A stretch of DNA of 34,020 nt from Bacillota bacterium (GTDB taxonomy: Bacteria; Bacillota; SHA-98; UBA4971), in NCBI GenBank assembly GCA_012689375.1, contig JAAZLO010000038.1:1-34020 (forward strand), read 5' to 3'. Below the pieces are notes generated by a model. The model did no database searches and had not been told where the DNA came from. It worked only from the letters and a program-made list of their open reading frames with translations. Each line of letters opens with the position of its first letter. The stretch's first letter is position 1. A program made the position numbers and the translations under genes. Shown one piece after another: positions 8,002 to 16,816 of this stretch.

Positions 8002-8751
8002 TTATCTACTGCAAGATATGCAATTAGGATCCCTTGATACTTTAACCTCATGCCATATCATCTCTAAACCGTCGAGCAAGAGAAGCCTGCCTACAAGGGG
8101 GTCACCTATATCGAGGAGTACCTTTATTGCCTCTACGGCTTCCATACAACCGATTATCCCGGGAATTGCAGCAAGTACGCCTATCTCCCGGGGATCTTTT
8201 TTAGGTGGAGGCTGGGGAAATATACATCTGAAACACGGACCTTTCCCCGGTAAAACAGTAAGGATCATACCATCAAAATGCATTACCCCCCCCTCTATCA
8301 GGGGTTTTTTGAGTTCCTGGCAGGTATCATTTACTATATATCTTGTTTCCAGGTTATCCACTGCATCTACCACTAAATCATACATACCAATAACATTTTC
8401 GGCGGATTCCCCGGATAGCTTAATATCGTGGGTTTCAACACTCACGTTTGGATTAAGCCCAACAATAGTTTGTCTTGCGGAATCGACCTTCTTCATCCCA
8501 ATACGATTTGAACTATGGAGGATCTGCCGCTGCAAGTTAGAAATGCTAATTATATCGTCATCTAAAATGCCAATTGTGCCTACACCTGCACATGCTAGGT
8601 ACATAGCAGAAGGTGAACCCAGCCCCCCCGCCCCAATGATCAGGACCTTCGATGCCTTTAGTTTCTCCTGTCCCTTTTTGCCGATTTCCGGCAATATGAT
8701 TTGCCTTGCATAGCGCGTTTTTTCCTCATTAGTCAACATAATAAACCACAT
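8002..8751 (-). CDS. ThiF/MoeB/HesA family adenylyltransferase (E1-like)
   Basis: 249 residues of a Rossmann-fold E1-like enzyme that adenylates the C-terminal Gly of a ThiS/MoaD-type sulfur carrier. Visible features are R15, the nucleotide motif GAGGLGSPSAMY (40-51), DDD at 64-66 followed by NLQRQ, and VDNLETRY at 131-138. Zinc-binding pairs are C173/C176 (PCFRC) and C244/C247 (CISC). The Cys normally found before the conserved GV(L/M)xP segment, which in ThiF joins to ThiS, is absent: the text reads KKDPREIGVLAA. It therefore probably acts by MoeB-like adenylation only. Start is uncertain (ATG at 8751 or at 8739). No carrier protein, thiazole or molybdopterin gene is nearby, so the pathway cannot be named. 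Confidence 0.88.
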   Translation of the reverse strand: MWFIMLTNEEKTRYARQIILPEIGKKGQEKLKASKVLIIGAGGLGSPSAMYLACAGVGTIGILDDDIISISNLQRQILHSSNRIGMKKVDSARQTIVGLNPNVSVETHDIKLSGESAENVIGMYDLVVDAVDNLETRYIVNDTCQELKKPLIEGGVMHFDGMILTVLPGKGPCFRCIFPQPPPKKDPREIGVLAAIPGIIGCMEAVEAIKVLLDIGDPLVGRLLLLDGLEMIWHEVKVSRDPNCISCSR

Positions 8752-8912
8752 CCGAAAAAGTAATTGATTTCTTGATTTCTAAGATTATTGTTTAGACCCG
8801 GTTATACGAGGCAGTCTATAATTATTTGACTTATACATACTCTGTAATGCCCATTTCCCAATTCCAAACCCTGCCTGTAATCATTGTCATTGGGTTATAC
8901 CCCATAAGCCCT

Positions 8913-9011
8913 TTAGATTAAGAAAATGATTCTACCGGAACCTACAGTCTTTACGCTTACGCCGACTGTTGTTTTTAAAGCCTCTTCCACAGACTCTGCT
9001 TTCCCTACCAT
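8913..9011 (-). pseudogene. Possible gene remnant or 32-codon ORF
   Basis: A short open frame reads MVGKAESVEEALKTTVGVS and continues to IIFLI before a stop. The composition is protein-like (amphipathic helix followed by beta strand). The frame extends about a dozen codons upstream (EGYEN just before) to a stop, with no good ribosome binding site. It looks like the C-terminal tail of a decayed enzyme rather than a complete gene. The rest of 8752-9179 shows no supportable gene. Confidence 0.2.
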
Positions 9012-9179
9012 GTTTTCATAACCTTCCAAAAGGGAGATATCAAGGCCTTAGATTAAATAGGATATTTAGTGCGGAAAGTACCTTCTGCACTAAATATAAG
9101 ACTCCTGCTTAACCGAAACTTATCACACGCGTACCCCCCTTCAAGGGAAATATATAACAGGCCCCCATGGTGGCATTGA

Positions 9180-9269
9180 TTGATTCCAGGCAATGTGACA
9201 GTAACCCCGTCCCCCTGTCACGGGTTGATTCCGGGCAATGTGACAGTAACCCCGTCCCCCTGTCACCCA
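9180..9269. repeat. Two tandem copies of a 45-bp palindromic intergenic repeat
   Basis: Unit 1 (9180-9224) and unit 2 (9225-9269) both begin TTGATTCC and differ at only a few positions (CCAGG versus CCGGG, and the last three bases). Each holds a core with GTGACAG at the left and CTGTCAC at the right around TAACCCCGTCCCC, so each core can fold into a 7-bp-stem hairpin. The same core recurs at 30258-30286 and 30357-30385, and a related one at 31797-31922. It lies directly upstream of the hydantoinase-like gene promoter. It resembles REP-type interspersed palindromes. Confidence 0.85.
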
Positions 9270-9270
9270 C

Positions 9271-9299
9271 TTGTTATGCAGTGTGTTTTGCTGTACTAT
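9271..9299 (+). promoter_or_regulatory. Predicted sigma-A promoter for the hydantoinase-deacetylase pair
   Basis: TTGTTA (9271-9276), a 17-bp spacer and TACTAT (9294-9299) match the -35 and -10 consensus at 4/6 and 5/6. Transcription would begin near 9306. That places the ATG at 9315 too close to the start and supports the internal ATG at 9345 as the real start of the gene. The promoter begins 2 bp after the tandem palindromic repeat. Confidence 0.5.
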
Positions 9300-9344
9300 G
9301 AAAGGTAGCTATATATGGTAATAAGCGAAGGTGAATATGCTAAA

Positions 9345-11066
9345 ATGATCATTGTTGGGATAGATGTAGGTGGGACAAATACTGATGCTGCACTTATTTC
9401 TGGGGGGAAAATTAAAGCAACCGCGAAGGTCCCGACCAACTATAACCAATTATTGGAGAGCACTGTGTCAGCCTTTGAAGTCCTTCTTAATTCATACGGC
9501 AGCCGTCTGCCTGAGGATGGAATAGAGCTCCATCTCAGCACAACCTTATCCACAAATGCAATCATCCAGGAACAGGGTGATCCCACAGCTGTTTTGGCTG
9601 TTCCAGGCCCCGGTATGAATATAAAACAAGTTGGTTTAAGGTTCCCTATTTATATTCTCTCAGGTTCAATTGATCATAGGGGGCGCGAGGTTGCGCCTTT
9701 AGATCCAAAGGAAGTTAGAGCTGCCGTCACCGAGGCTAAAAATGAGGGGGCTTTAGCTTTAGCCGTAGTAGGTAAGTTTTCGCATAGGAATCCCAGTCAT
9801 GAATTAACAATTGAGGGGCTCATTAGAGGGGACACTTTATTCAAGGCTGGTTACATAACATTAGGGCATCGGCTGTCAGGACGGCCTAATTTCCCACGCA
9901 GAATGGCTACTTCTTACTTAAATGCAAGCATAGCCAGGCGTCAGGCTTCATTCTGTAGTACAATCCGTGAATTTATGGTTAGAGGGAAAAACGTCAGAAA
10001 TGTCTTCTTATTAAAAGCGGACGGAGGCACTATGCGACTAGAAGATTCTCTTATCCGTCCTATTGAAACTATTCTTTCAGGCCCGGCAGCAAGTATTATG
10101 GGTGCGGAATCGCTTTCTGCATACCCTTATTTAAATACAGTGATTATAGATATAGGCGGCACAACTACTGACATCTCCTGCCAAATTAAAGGGGATACTG
10201 TTTTTCAGAGGCAAGGAGCCGAAATTTCCGGGTATAAGACTCTGGTACCTGCCCTTTTTTCAAGATCCATCGGCCTTGGAGGTGATTCTGAAATAAACAT
10301 TACCAATACCCCGGGAGATTCCGGTTTTAGTCTTAGGATAGGCCCTAAGCGCGCAGGGACCCCCGCTGCATTCGGCGGGAATTATGTTACCCCTACTGAT
10401 GCAGCAGTTGTATTAGGTTTGGCTAAGATCGGTAGCTTGGTATCAGCCGAAAATGCACTGTCTGATTTTAGCAAGCCTTATGGGATTGAACCAAAAGAGC
10501 TTGCGCAGATGATTATAGATACCTTTACTCAGCAGCTCACTCTTGCAATTAAGGAAATCTATGAGGATCTCCAATCGCAACCTGTCTATACAGTCTCTGA
10601 AATATTGGCACCGCCTGATATTCAGCCTCAAGCAGTAATAGGTCTTGGCGCACCTGCAAAGGTGTTTATCCCGCCTGTTGCTAAGCATTTGGGCCTTAAA
10701 TATCAGATTCTTCCCTACAGCGAAAGTGCGAATGCAATAGGAGCCGCAGCCAGTTGCCAAACAGCAGGGATAACTTTGCATGCAGATACTGCCTTGGGTG
10801 TTATGACCGTACCGGAAGCAGGCTATACCGGCAGAATAGAAAGACCCATTCTTTTCGATATTAGGCGGGCCCGGAAGGAAGCGACGGAACGGGCAACTGA
10901 ATTTGCGAGGAATCTTGGTCTAGATGAGCCGGAAAATATAAAAATAGTTGAAGAGGAGAGCTTCAATATGGTCCGGGGGTTCCATACCATAGGCCGTACC
11001 TTTATGGTTAGAGCCCAGGTGAGGCCTAAAGTCACAAGGCTTTCAGTTCCTTTTTCACAGTGTTGA
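9345..11066 (+). CDS. Hydantoinase/oxoprolinase (HyuA) family protein
   Basis: About 573 residues from MIIVGIDVGGTNTDAAL, the usual N-terminus of the family; an alternative ATG at 9315 adds ten residues. The actin-like ATPase fold is visible: phosphate-1 motif GIDVGGTNTD, a conserved TLSTNAI segment, phosphate-2 motif IIDIGGTTTDIS in the middle, and an SGPAAS segment. Family members hydrolyse ATP to activate an amide or lactam (5-oxoproline, hydantoins) or take part in carboxylation. The partner HyuB subunit is missing, so the substrate is unknown and this is a single-subunit relative. It is followed after 15 bp by the deacetylase-family gene, so the two probably form an operon. Confidence 0.85.
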   Translation: MIIVGIDVGGTNTDAALISGGKIKATAKVPTNYNQLLESTVSAFEVLLNSYGSRLPEDGIELHLSTTLSTNAIIQEQGDPTAVLAVPGPGMNIKQVGLRFPIYILSGSIDHRGREVAPLDPKEVRAAVTEAKNEGALALAVVGKFSHRNPSHELTIEGLIRGDTLFKAGYITLGHRLSGRPNFPRRMATSYLNASIARRQASFCSTIREFMVRGKNVRNVFLLKADGGTMRLEDSLIRPIETILSGPAASIMGAESLSAYPYLNTVIIDIGGTTTDISCQIKGDTVFQRQGAEISGYKTLVPALFSRSIGLGGDSEINITNTPGDSGFSLRIGPKRAGTPAAFGGNYVTPTDAAVVLGLAKIGSLVSAENALSDFSKPYGIEPKELAQMIIDTFTQQLTLAIKEIYEDLQSQPVYTVSEILAPPDIQPQAVIGLGAPAKVFIPPVAKHLGLKYQILPYSESANAIGAAASCQTAGITLHADTALGVMTVPEAGYTGRIERPILFDIRRARKEATERATEFARNLGLDEPENIKIVEEESFNMVRGFHTIGRTFMVRAQVRPKVTRLSVPFSQC

Positions 11067-11081
11067 TGGGGGTTATGTTGA

Positions 11082-12413
11082 ATGGAAACGAGTAAATACA
11101 AAGTAGGTCTTATTTTCTTTCCCGCCTTTGATTGGGCAATCAGCCCTGATCATCCGGAAAGGGAGGAACGATTGCTTTATACAAGAGACCAGATTGTAGA
11201 AGAAGGTCTTTTAGATGTGCCAGGTATTGAAGAGCATAGGCCTCAAATTGCCGAGGATGCCTCTATAAACCGTATACATGTATGTGTCCCTAATGTATCA
11301 CGGATTATCACTGAATCCCATAGGATTGCAGTAGGCGGAACAATAGTAGCATCTGATCTTGTCCTTACAGGCAAGACAGATCGTGCCTTTGCATTACTCC
11401 GCCCCCCCGGACACCATGCAATGCGTATAGTCCACGGGTCACGTGGGTTTTGTTTGGTAAATAACGAAGCAATAATGGTGGAACACATCCGACATAATTA
11501 CGGGCCTGATACCCGCATTGCCATTATAGATACAGATGCCCATCATGGCGACGGTACCCAGGACATATTTTATAATGATCCCGGAATCCTTCATATCTCA
11601 CTTCACCAAGACGGACGGACTCTTTACCCGGGGACAGGGTTTATTGAGGAACGGGGCGGACCTAAAGCCTTCGGCTTGACTGTAAATGTCCCGCTCCCAC
11701 CGGGGACCGGAGATAAAGGAATCCTTTATGTTTTAGAAAACCTTGTTCTTCCGGTGCTTGAAGATTTTGAACCTGATATAGTAATAAATGCAGCAGGTCA
11801 GGATAACCATTACACTGATCCTCTCACTAACATGAATTTCACGGCAAGGGGCTATGCCCGCCTTACGGAACTCCTTTCCCCCGATATCGTGGTCCTGGAG
11901 GGGGGGTACTCCATTGAAGGTGCGCTTCCCTACATTAATGCCGGCATATTACTAGCCTTAGCCGGATTAGATTACAGTGCAACCAAGGAACCTGATTGGT
12001 CTCATCGGCTTACAAAGCAACCTGACGAGATAACCCAAAATATTGACAGACTAGTAGACGTTTTAAAGGACATGTGGAATACACGGGAAAGCGTCGATTT
12101 AGATAAAGTCTTCGGTACAAGCCCGGTTTTCGAGCGAAAACGCAGAATCTATTATGATACAGACGGTATTTCTGAGGAACAGTCTGAACGCATTACAAAA
12201 TGCAAACTATGCGCCGGATGGCGATTAATAGTGTCCTCCGCTACCCATAATACCGGAAAGACATCACACATAGCCGCAATAATCATTCCATGGCATGCTT
12301 GCCAAACCTGTAAAAGAGCTGCAGAGAAAGAATTTGCGAAAGCATGTAAAGATCCCAGGTTGGATCATGTATATTTGCAAGATACAGAACGGGACAGGTT
12401 CCTCCACACATAA
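11082..12413 (+). CDS. Histone deacetylase/AcuC/acetylpolyamine amidohydrolase family protein with C-terminal Cys4 tail
   Basis: 443 residues. Residues 1-335 are an arginase-fold Zn deacetylase: RPPGHH (107-112) with the catalytic histidines, IDTDAHHGDGTQ with zinc ligands D152 and H154, third ligand in GQDNH (D241), and LEGGYS with the catalytic Tyr. Such enzymes remove acetyl groups from lysine, polyamines or small amides. After residue 335 comes an extra ~105-residue region with CKLC (374-377) and CQTC (407-410), which looks like a zinc ribbon and is not part of the family core. GGGGGT precedes the ATG at 11082. It is paired with the HyuA-like gene, so both may act on one amide substrate (inference). 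Confidence 0.9.
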   Translation: METSKYKVGLIFFPAFDWAISPDHPEREERLLYTRDQIVEEGLLDVPGIEEHRPQIAEDASINRIHVCVPNVSRIITESHRIAVGGTIVASDLVLTGKTDRAFALLRPPGHHAMRIVHGSRGFCLVNNEAIMVEHIRHNYGPDTRIAIIDTDAHHGDGTQDIFYNDPGILHISLHQDGRTLYPGTGFIEERGGPKAFGLTVNVPLPPGTGDKGILYVLENLVLPVLEDFEPDIVINAAGQDNHYTDPLTNMNFTARGYARLTELLSPDIVVLEGGYSIEGALPYINAGILLALAGLDYSATKEPDWSHRLTKQPDEITQNIDRLVDVLKDMWNTRESVDLDKVFGTSPVFERKRRIYYDTDGISEEQSERITKCKLCAGWRLIVSSATHNTGKTSHIAAIIIPWHACQTCKRAAEKEFAKACKDPRLDHVYLQDTERDRFLHT

Positions 12414-12432
12414 TCGCTTTCTACAAATCCTT

Positions 12433-13470
12433 TTATAAGCGTTTCGTAGTACAACTTCTTATGAAGCTTACGATTTCTTTAAGGAAACCAGGAGCCAAAG
12501 GTAACGAAGGATCACTGTATGCTGCAAGATTCTCTTGGGGATCAAGAGATACCGATTTCAGAACATGATTCATACCGTCAATGATTTTAAGCCTAGCGTC
12601 CTGGTTTGCATCTTTGAGCAGCTTTGCATCTTCAACATTTACCTGAATATCAGTGGTGCCATGTAAAATTAATAAAGGAATATCCAAATTCCTAATTTCA
12701 TCAACCGGGTTATATTTAAACCATGAAATTAAATATGGCTGTACACTGGGTCTGAAAAGCGGCATAAGCTCAGGTCTGATTTCTCCGATAAGCCTCCCTT
12801 CCCTTAATTCATTTAATATTTTGCAGGCTTCATCACGAATCTCTTTTTCTTCATTTGATAATTGCTCAGTGATTAGATCATATGCAGGCCTTCCTGCACC
12901 TGAAATTGAAATAATACCTGATAATCCCGGGGTTTTATTGGCAGCTGCCGTACCAATCAAAGCCCCCTCACTATGCCCTAAAATTATTACATGGGAAAAA
13001 CGGGAATCCTTTTGTAGATCCTCAACCCAGGCAACTGCATCGTCGACATAGTCATCAAATCTTAGATCCGCCTCGGTTTTTCCTGCCATTGCATCGGAGC
13101 TCCCTGCAATTCCTCTTTTATCATAACGCACTGAGGCAATACCGTTTTCTTGGAGACCAAGCGCAATCATTTTCAAGCTATCATTTCTACCTAGTAACAA
13201 AGGGGAATTACCATCACGATCAGTAGGTCCTGATCCTGCAATTATTAAAACAACAGGGTATTTCCTAGCAGTTTCCGGGACTTGGAGTGTCCCGTGGATA
13301 TTACCTGTAGGGGTCTTAAGGGTAATTTCTTCCCCACCGCGAATCTGCCTGTTTAAATCTGTACCCCCTGCCTCTGCAAATCCGCCAATTCCGTGGATAT
13401 ATGTTAATAGACCAAGAATAAACACAAAAATAAATATAACTGGAAATTGATCCGCCGGCATCTTTCTCAT
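12433..13470 (-). CDS. Exported or membrane-anchored alpha/beta hydrolase
   Basis: About 345 residues from MRKMPADQFPVIFIFVF (ATG 13470, GGGATG eight bases upstream); the frame is open to 13566. An N-terminal hydrophobic segment (FPVIFIFVFILGLLTYIHG) is a signal peptide or anchor. The catalytic domain shows an oxyanion stretch IIAGSGPTDRDGN, the nucleophile elbow GHSEGA, an Asp in HGTTDIQV and the His in GMNHVLK, so the Ser-Asp-His triad is complete. It resembles the alpha/beta hydrolases often annotated as S9-like or YfhR-type, acting on an ester or short peptide outside the cytoplasm. It converges on the deacetylase gene and diverges from the PH-domain gene. Substrate unknown. Confidence 0.88.
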   Translation of the reverse strand: MRKMPADQFPVIFIFVFILGLLTYIHGIGGFAEAGGTDLNRQIRGGEEITLKTPTGNIHGTLQVPETARKYPVVLIIAGSGPTDRDGNSPLLLGRNDSLKMIALGLQENGIASVRYDKRGIAGSSDAMAGKTEADLRFDDYVDDAVAWVEDLQKDSRFSHVIILGHSEGALIGTAAANKTPGLSGIISISGAGRPAYDLITEQLSNEEKEIRDEACKILNELREGRLIGEIRPELMPLFRPSVQPYLISWFKYNPVDEIRNLDIPLLILHGTTDIQVNVEDAKLLKDANQDARLKIIDGMNHVLKSVSLDPQENLAAYSDPSLPLAPGFLKEIVSFIRSCTTKRL

Positions 13471-13592
13471 CTTTCTATCATCCCTTTCCATAAGAATTTG
13501 TGATCCCGATACCTTCCAGAGGAACGGAACTATTAGTGTCGAAGATTCACTATAATAAATAAGCAAAACCCACAGGAAAGGAGCGCCTGCTT

Positions 13593-14195
13593 ATGCCAAG
13601 GAAGGAATTCTATCCGAACCGGGCAATGAAAATTTTCCTTTATATAATGTCCCTGTCGATCCTTGCCGTATCAGTATTGTCATGGAGTATACCCATAGCG
13701 TTAGTTTTAAATGATCCTGTAACAAACAATATCATACTATGGGTCCATGTTATTACTGTCCTTATTGGAATATTACTTATTATCTGGGTGCCGAAATATT
13801 ATAACAGTATTACATATGCCATTGATAAAGAATGGCTTTATGCAGAAGGGGGTGTTATTTGGAAACGCCGTTCCCGCCTACCGGTAAGCAGGGTACAGAT
13901 GGTCGATCTCAACCAGGGCCCATGGCAACGGATGTACGGGCTTGCCAGTCTCCGTGTGTTTACTGCAGCTACAGGTCAACCTACCGCAGAGCTCACATTC
14001 CAAAATATCAGAGATGCGGAATCACTTAGGGATCACATACTTAAGCTGGTTCAGGAATACTGTGTGGATGAGAGTGGCTTAGGGGAAAGTACTAAAGATA
14101 GGACTACGGCTCATATTAACAGGGAGCGGACTGTAGAAGTCTTTGATCACCTTTTAACCGAAGTACGTAAAATCAGAAGAAAACTCGAAGGTTAG
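13593..14195 (+). CDS. PH (bPH2/DUF304, YdbS-like) domain membrane protein
   Basis: 200 residues. Two membrane helices lie near residues 12-35 and 44-65, followed by a bacterial PH domain with ITYAIDKEWLYAEGGVIWKRRSRLPVSRVQMVDL and then RMYGLASLRVFTAATGQP, which are characteristic of the YdbS family. The C-terminal ~50 residues form a charged helix. AGGAAAGGAG lies nine bases before the ATG. YdbS/YdbT-type proteins are linked to membrane stress and antimicrobial tolerance in Bacillus, but function here is not shown. A single-gene transcript is likely, diverging from the hydrolase. Confidence 0.85.
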   Translation: MPRKEFYPNRAMKIFLYIMSLSILAVSVLSWSIPIALVLNDPVTNNIILWVHVITVLIGILLIIWVPKYYNSITYAIDKEWLYAEGGVIWKRRSRLPVSRVQMVDLNQGPWQRMYGLASLRVFTAATGQPTAELTFQNIRDAESLRDHILKLVQEYCVDESGLGESTKDRTTAHINRERTVEVFDHLLTEVRKIRRKLEG

Positions 14196-14221
14196 ATCAT
14201 GCTATGAAAGGCTAATATTAA

Positions 14222-15904
14222 TTAGGCAGTATAGCGACAGGAATTAACAGCTTCAACAGAGAGTATCCTTACTCCGTAAGGCTCTAGGACAGTCTCTCTT
14301 TTTGAGGAATTGTGCTTATCAGTGCTAAAGAACAGGCTCCCGTTATTTAAGTCAACAAAGCGATATCCGATCTCAGCCTGAGTACAGGCTAATTCCCCGG
14401 GCAGACTTATCTTAATTTTGGCCGTTTCATCCTTGAAATTAAGGATAACCATGATACGGCTATTCCGGTATTCACGGTAGTAAGCAATTACTGAATCGTT
14501 CCCTTTTACATCAAGAAATTTGAGTGAACCCCTTCTAAGCGCAGGAATGTTCCGGCGGATATGAATAAGGCTTCTATAAACTTCCTTTATTTCGCAATCC
14601 CCATTGTCCCAATGGATCTTGTATGGATCAAACAAAGACACATGGCTCTGTTCTGCAATTTCTTGGCCGTTATGAATCAGGGGTACCCCATCCAGAGTGA
14701 AGAGAAGGCTTGCAGCAACCCTTTGTCCTGATTTGCCGATTAATTTCATTATCCTGGGCTGATCGTGATTTTCAAGGTACCTAAGCCTCAGCGATTTCAC
14801 AGGAAAGGCGAGCCTATCCTTTTCTATAAGATCCCTTATCGCCTTTGCAGGGAGTATCCCCGAGAATACCTTTTGTAATATTCTGGGAAGGTTCTCTTCA
14901 TAAGTAAGATCAAAGGCTTCGGCATTATGGGAAGGTTCATGGGATTCAGCGAGAAGGATAGCGTCAGACTTAAGCCTTTGTATGGCTTCCCTGGCATCAC
15001 GCCAGAAATCCGTGGGTACCAAAGCGGCTACATCGCATCTATATCCATCTATGTCACATTCTTTAATGTAGTAACACATTGTTTCAATCATATATTTCCA
15101 CAAATCCCGATTTTTATAGTTAAATCCTATAACATCAGTCCACCCAAACCCCGGAGATTGAGGCCGACCACATGAATCACGCCTGTACCATTCAATGTGG
15201 TTCTCCCGGAGATCGCAATCAATGGCACTATGATTTGCTACAAAATCCATTATCACCTTTATTCCGTGATCATGGGCTGTCCTTACAAGCTCTTTTAAAT
15301 CATCAAGCGTACCAAGATCCGGGTGAATACTACGGTAGGAAGATATTGCATACGGGCTCCCGAGCACTCCTTTTCTCCCGCATAGACCAATAGGATGTAC
15401 CGGCATAAGCCATATACAAGTTACACCCAGACCCCAAAGCTCAGGGATCCTTTTCCTTACAGCATCAAGTGTTCCCTCAATTGAGAACGCCCTGGGAAAA
15501 ATCTCATAGATTATTGCATCCTGTAACCAATCAGGGCCGGGAATTGCCCTGAATTTGCCGAAATCCTTTGCACCCGGCGATGGAGCAGGCAAACTGATGC
15601 TGCCATCTCTTTCAATTTCAAGCACCGAATTTACCCCTTTAAATCTATTTAGTACAACGGAGGGATTCGCAGGATCATGTACCCAAATACCGTCTACAAT
15701 ATATTTATATTGATATACTCCCTCTTTAAGGGGAAGTACAGTTTCCCAGACGCCACAAGGATGCTTAGCAAGTCCGTATGAATCCCTGTCCCAATTATTA
15801 AATTCTCCCGCAATATTTACTGAAGATGCATGCAAATCAAAGTAACGGAACCTAACCCCTCCGCAAACACGCGCCGGGCTGAATTGGTTTTGGATTACGT
15901 CCAA
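14222..15904 (-). CDS. GH13 alpha-amylase/neopullulanase-type enzyme with CBM48-like N-terminus
   Basis: 560 residues from a TTG start with GGGGAG seven bases upstream. Residues 16-100 resemble an E-set/CBM48 glycogen-binding domain (VNIAGEFNNWDRD, then YQYKYIVDGIWVHDP). The (beta/alpha)8 barrel follows with the GH13 regions: VIMDFVANHS (217-226), DGYRCDVA with nucleophile D291, ILLAESHE with acid/base E320, and ENHDQ with D381. The C-terminal ~100 residues form the usual beta sandwich. No signal peptide is visible, so it should act on alpha-glucans in the cytoplasm, such as glycogen or maltodextrin. No other sugar gene is adjacent. Exact specificity (amylase, neopullulanase, cyclomaltodextrinase) cannot be set. 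Confidence 0.92.
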   Translation of the reverse strand: MDVIQNQFSPARVCGGVRFRYFDLHASSVNIAGEFNNWDRDSYGLAKHPCGVWETVLPLKEGVYQYKYIVDGIWVHDPANPSVVLNRFKGVNSVLEIERDGSISLPAPSPGAKDFGKFRAIPGPDWLQDAIIYEIFPRAFSIEGTLDAVRKRIPELWGLGVTCIWLMPVHPIGLCGRKGVLGSPYAISSYRSIHPDLGTLDDLKELVRTAHDHGIKVIMDFVANHSAIDCDLRENHIEWYRRDSCGRPQSPGFGWTDVIGFNYKNRDLWKYMIETMCYYIKECDIDGYRCDVAALVPTDFWRDAREAIQRLKSDAILLAESHEPSHNAEAFDLTYEENLPRILQKVFSGILPAKAIRDLIEKDRLAFPVKSLRLRYLENHDQPRIMKLIGKSGQRVAASLLFTLDGVPLIHNGQEIAEQSHVSLFDPYKIHWDNGDCEIKEVYRSLIHIRRNIPALRRGSLKFLDVKGNDSVIAYYREYRNSRIMVILNFKDETAKIKISLPGELACTQAEIGYRFVDLNNGSLFFSTDKHNSSKRETVLEPYGVRILSVEAVNSCRYTA

Positions 15905-16002
15905 TCTTCCGCTCCCCTTCCCACTGTTTTTATCTGAAGTTCACGGAATATAGCTGCAATTTAATTATACTGTGCTTTACAGTGAGAGTGTAGGGGAAGT
16001 TT

Positions 16003-16746
16003 TTACCTATGGGATGCCTGGAAGTGATCTGCAATTCCAAGATAGATATAGTACCCCTCGCGCCATGTATATCCCATATCCCTAAGCCTGGCCTCCTCAT
16101 ACGGGTTACTGATATACGAGGCCTCTGTCAAAATTGCAGGCATAGATGTATAGCGAAGTACGTAAAACCCGGCTGTCCGTGTTTCGCCGTCAGGAAGACC
16201 CAGCCCCTCAAGAAGCCTATTATGTACTTTCTTTTGCATATCAAAAGCAGTCTCTTGTGCATAATAATATGCGTAAGTCTCAGTTGCGTTATAATCGCGA
16301 TTTACAGATGCATTATGGTGGACTGATATGAACCTATCAGCTCCCCAATTATTTGCTGCCCTAACCCGTTCGTCAAGGCTTACATCTATATCCCCTGTAC
16401 GTGACATCATAACTTCCACCCCGCCGTATTCCCTTAAACAGTTTGCCAGAACATGCCCTACACGGAGATTTACGTCGGATTCCCGGAGTCCTGAAAGCCC
16501 TACAGCCCCGGGATCCGGTCCACCATGACCCGGATCGACAAAAATTTTAACACCTGCCAGATTTCCATTGGCAAACACAGACAAGGGGGTAACGAAAAAT
16601 AAGAAAACGGAAATGAAAACGAGGGCTGAGAAAGGCCGAAAGAGCCTTGCATTAGTCTGAAAATGTGATGTTATCTTACGTACCTTAGTAAACAATTTCA
16701 TTATGCGGTTATGTATTCTTTTTATTTCATTACCAACAAGCTTCAT
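16003..16746 (-). CDS. N-acetylmuramoyl-L-alanine amidase (Amidase_3)
   Basis: 247 residues. A basic N-terminus is followed by a hydrophobic export signal (ALVFISVFLFFVTPLSVFA). The catalytic domain has the Amidase_3 zinc site: DPGHGG (His), LRESDVN (Glu), ISVHHNA (His) and the catalytic Glu in AILTEASYISN. It cleaves the amide between MurNAc and the stem peptide outside the cytoplasmic membrane. There is no SH3, SPOR or LysM binding domain, so it is a bare catalytic unit. A GGAGG lies 12 bases before the ATG, somewhat far. It follows the putative porin gene by 70 bp in the same direction, so the two may be co-transcribed, linking wall remodelling to the envelope protein. Confidence 0.92.
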   Translation of the reverse strand: MKLVGNEIKRIHNRIMKLFTKVRKITSHFQTNARLFRPFSALVFISVFLFFVTPLSVFANGNLAGVKIFVDPGHGGPDPGAVGLSGLRESDVNLRVGHVLANCLREYGGVEVMMSRTGDIDVSLDERVRAANNWGADRFISVHHNASVNRDYNATETYAYYYAQETAFDMQKKVHNRLLEGLGLPDGETRTAGFYVLRYTSMPAILTEASYISNPYEEARLRDMGYTWREGYYIYLGIADHFQASHR

Positions 16747-16816
16747 AATTCTTTTAAACCTCCGTCACAAATAAATAATTTGTTCTTGCATAGAGTTACC
16801 CCGCTATAGCCGGAAT

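Noticed and set aside
7967-8713. 248-codon plus-strand open frame
   Set aside because: It lies opposite the ThiF-like gene, whose motifs are intact; the plus-strand translation is Ser/Pro-rich with no family features and no good ribosome binding site.
9180-9269. Possible CRISPR-like array
   Set aside because: Only two directly abutting copies without unique spacers, and no cas genes in the window; the palindromic core and copies elsewhere fit a REP-like family.
9315-9344. ATG 9315 as start of the hydantoinase-like gene
   Set aside because: Possible, with AAAGGTAG upstream, but it lies about 9 bases from the predicted transcription start, and the family normally begins right before GIDVGGT, matching ATG 9345. 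Kept as an alternative.
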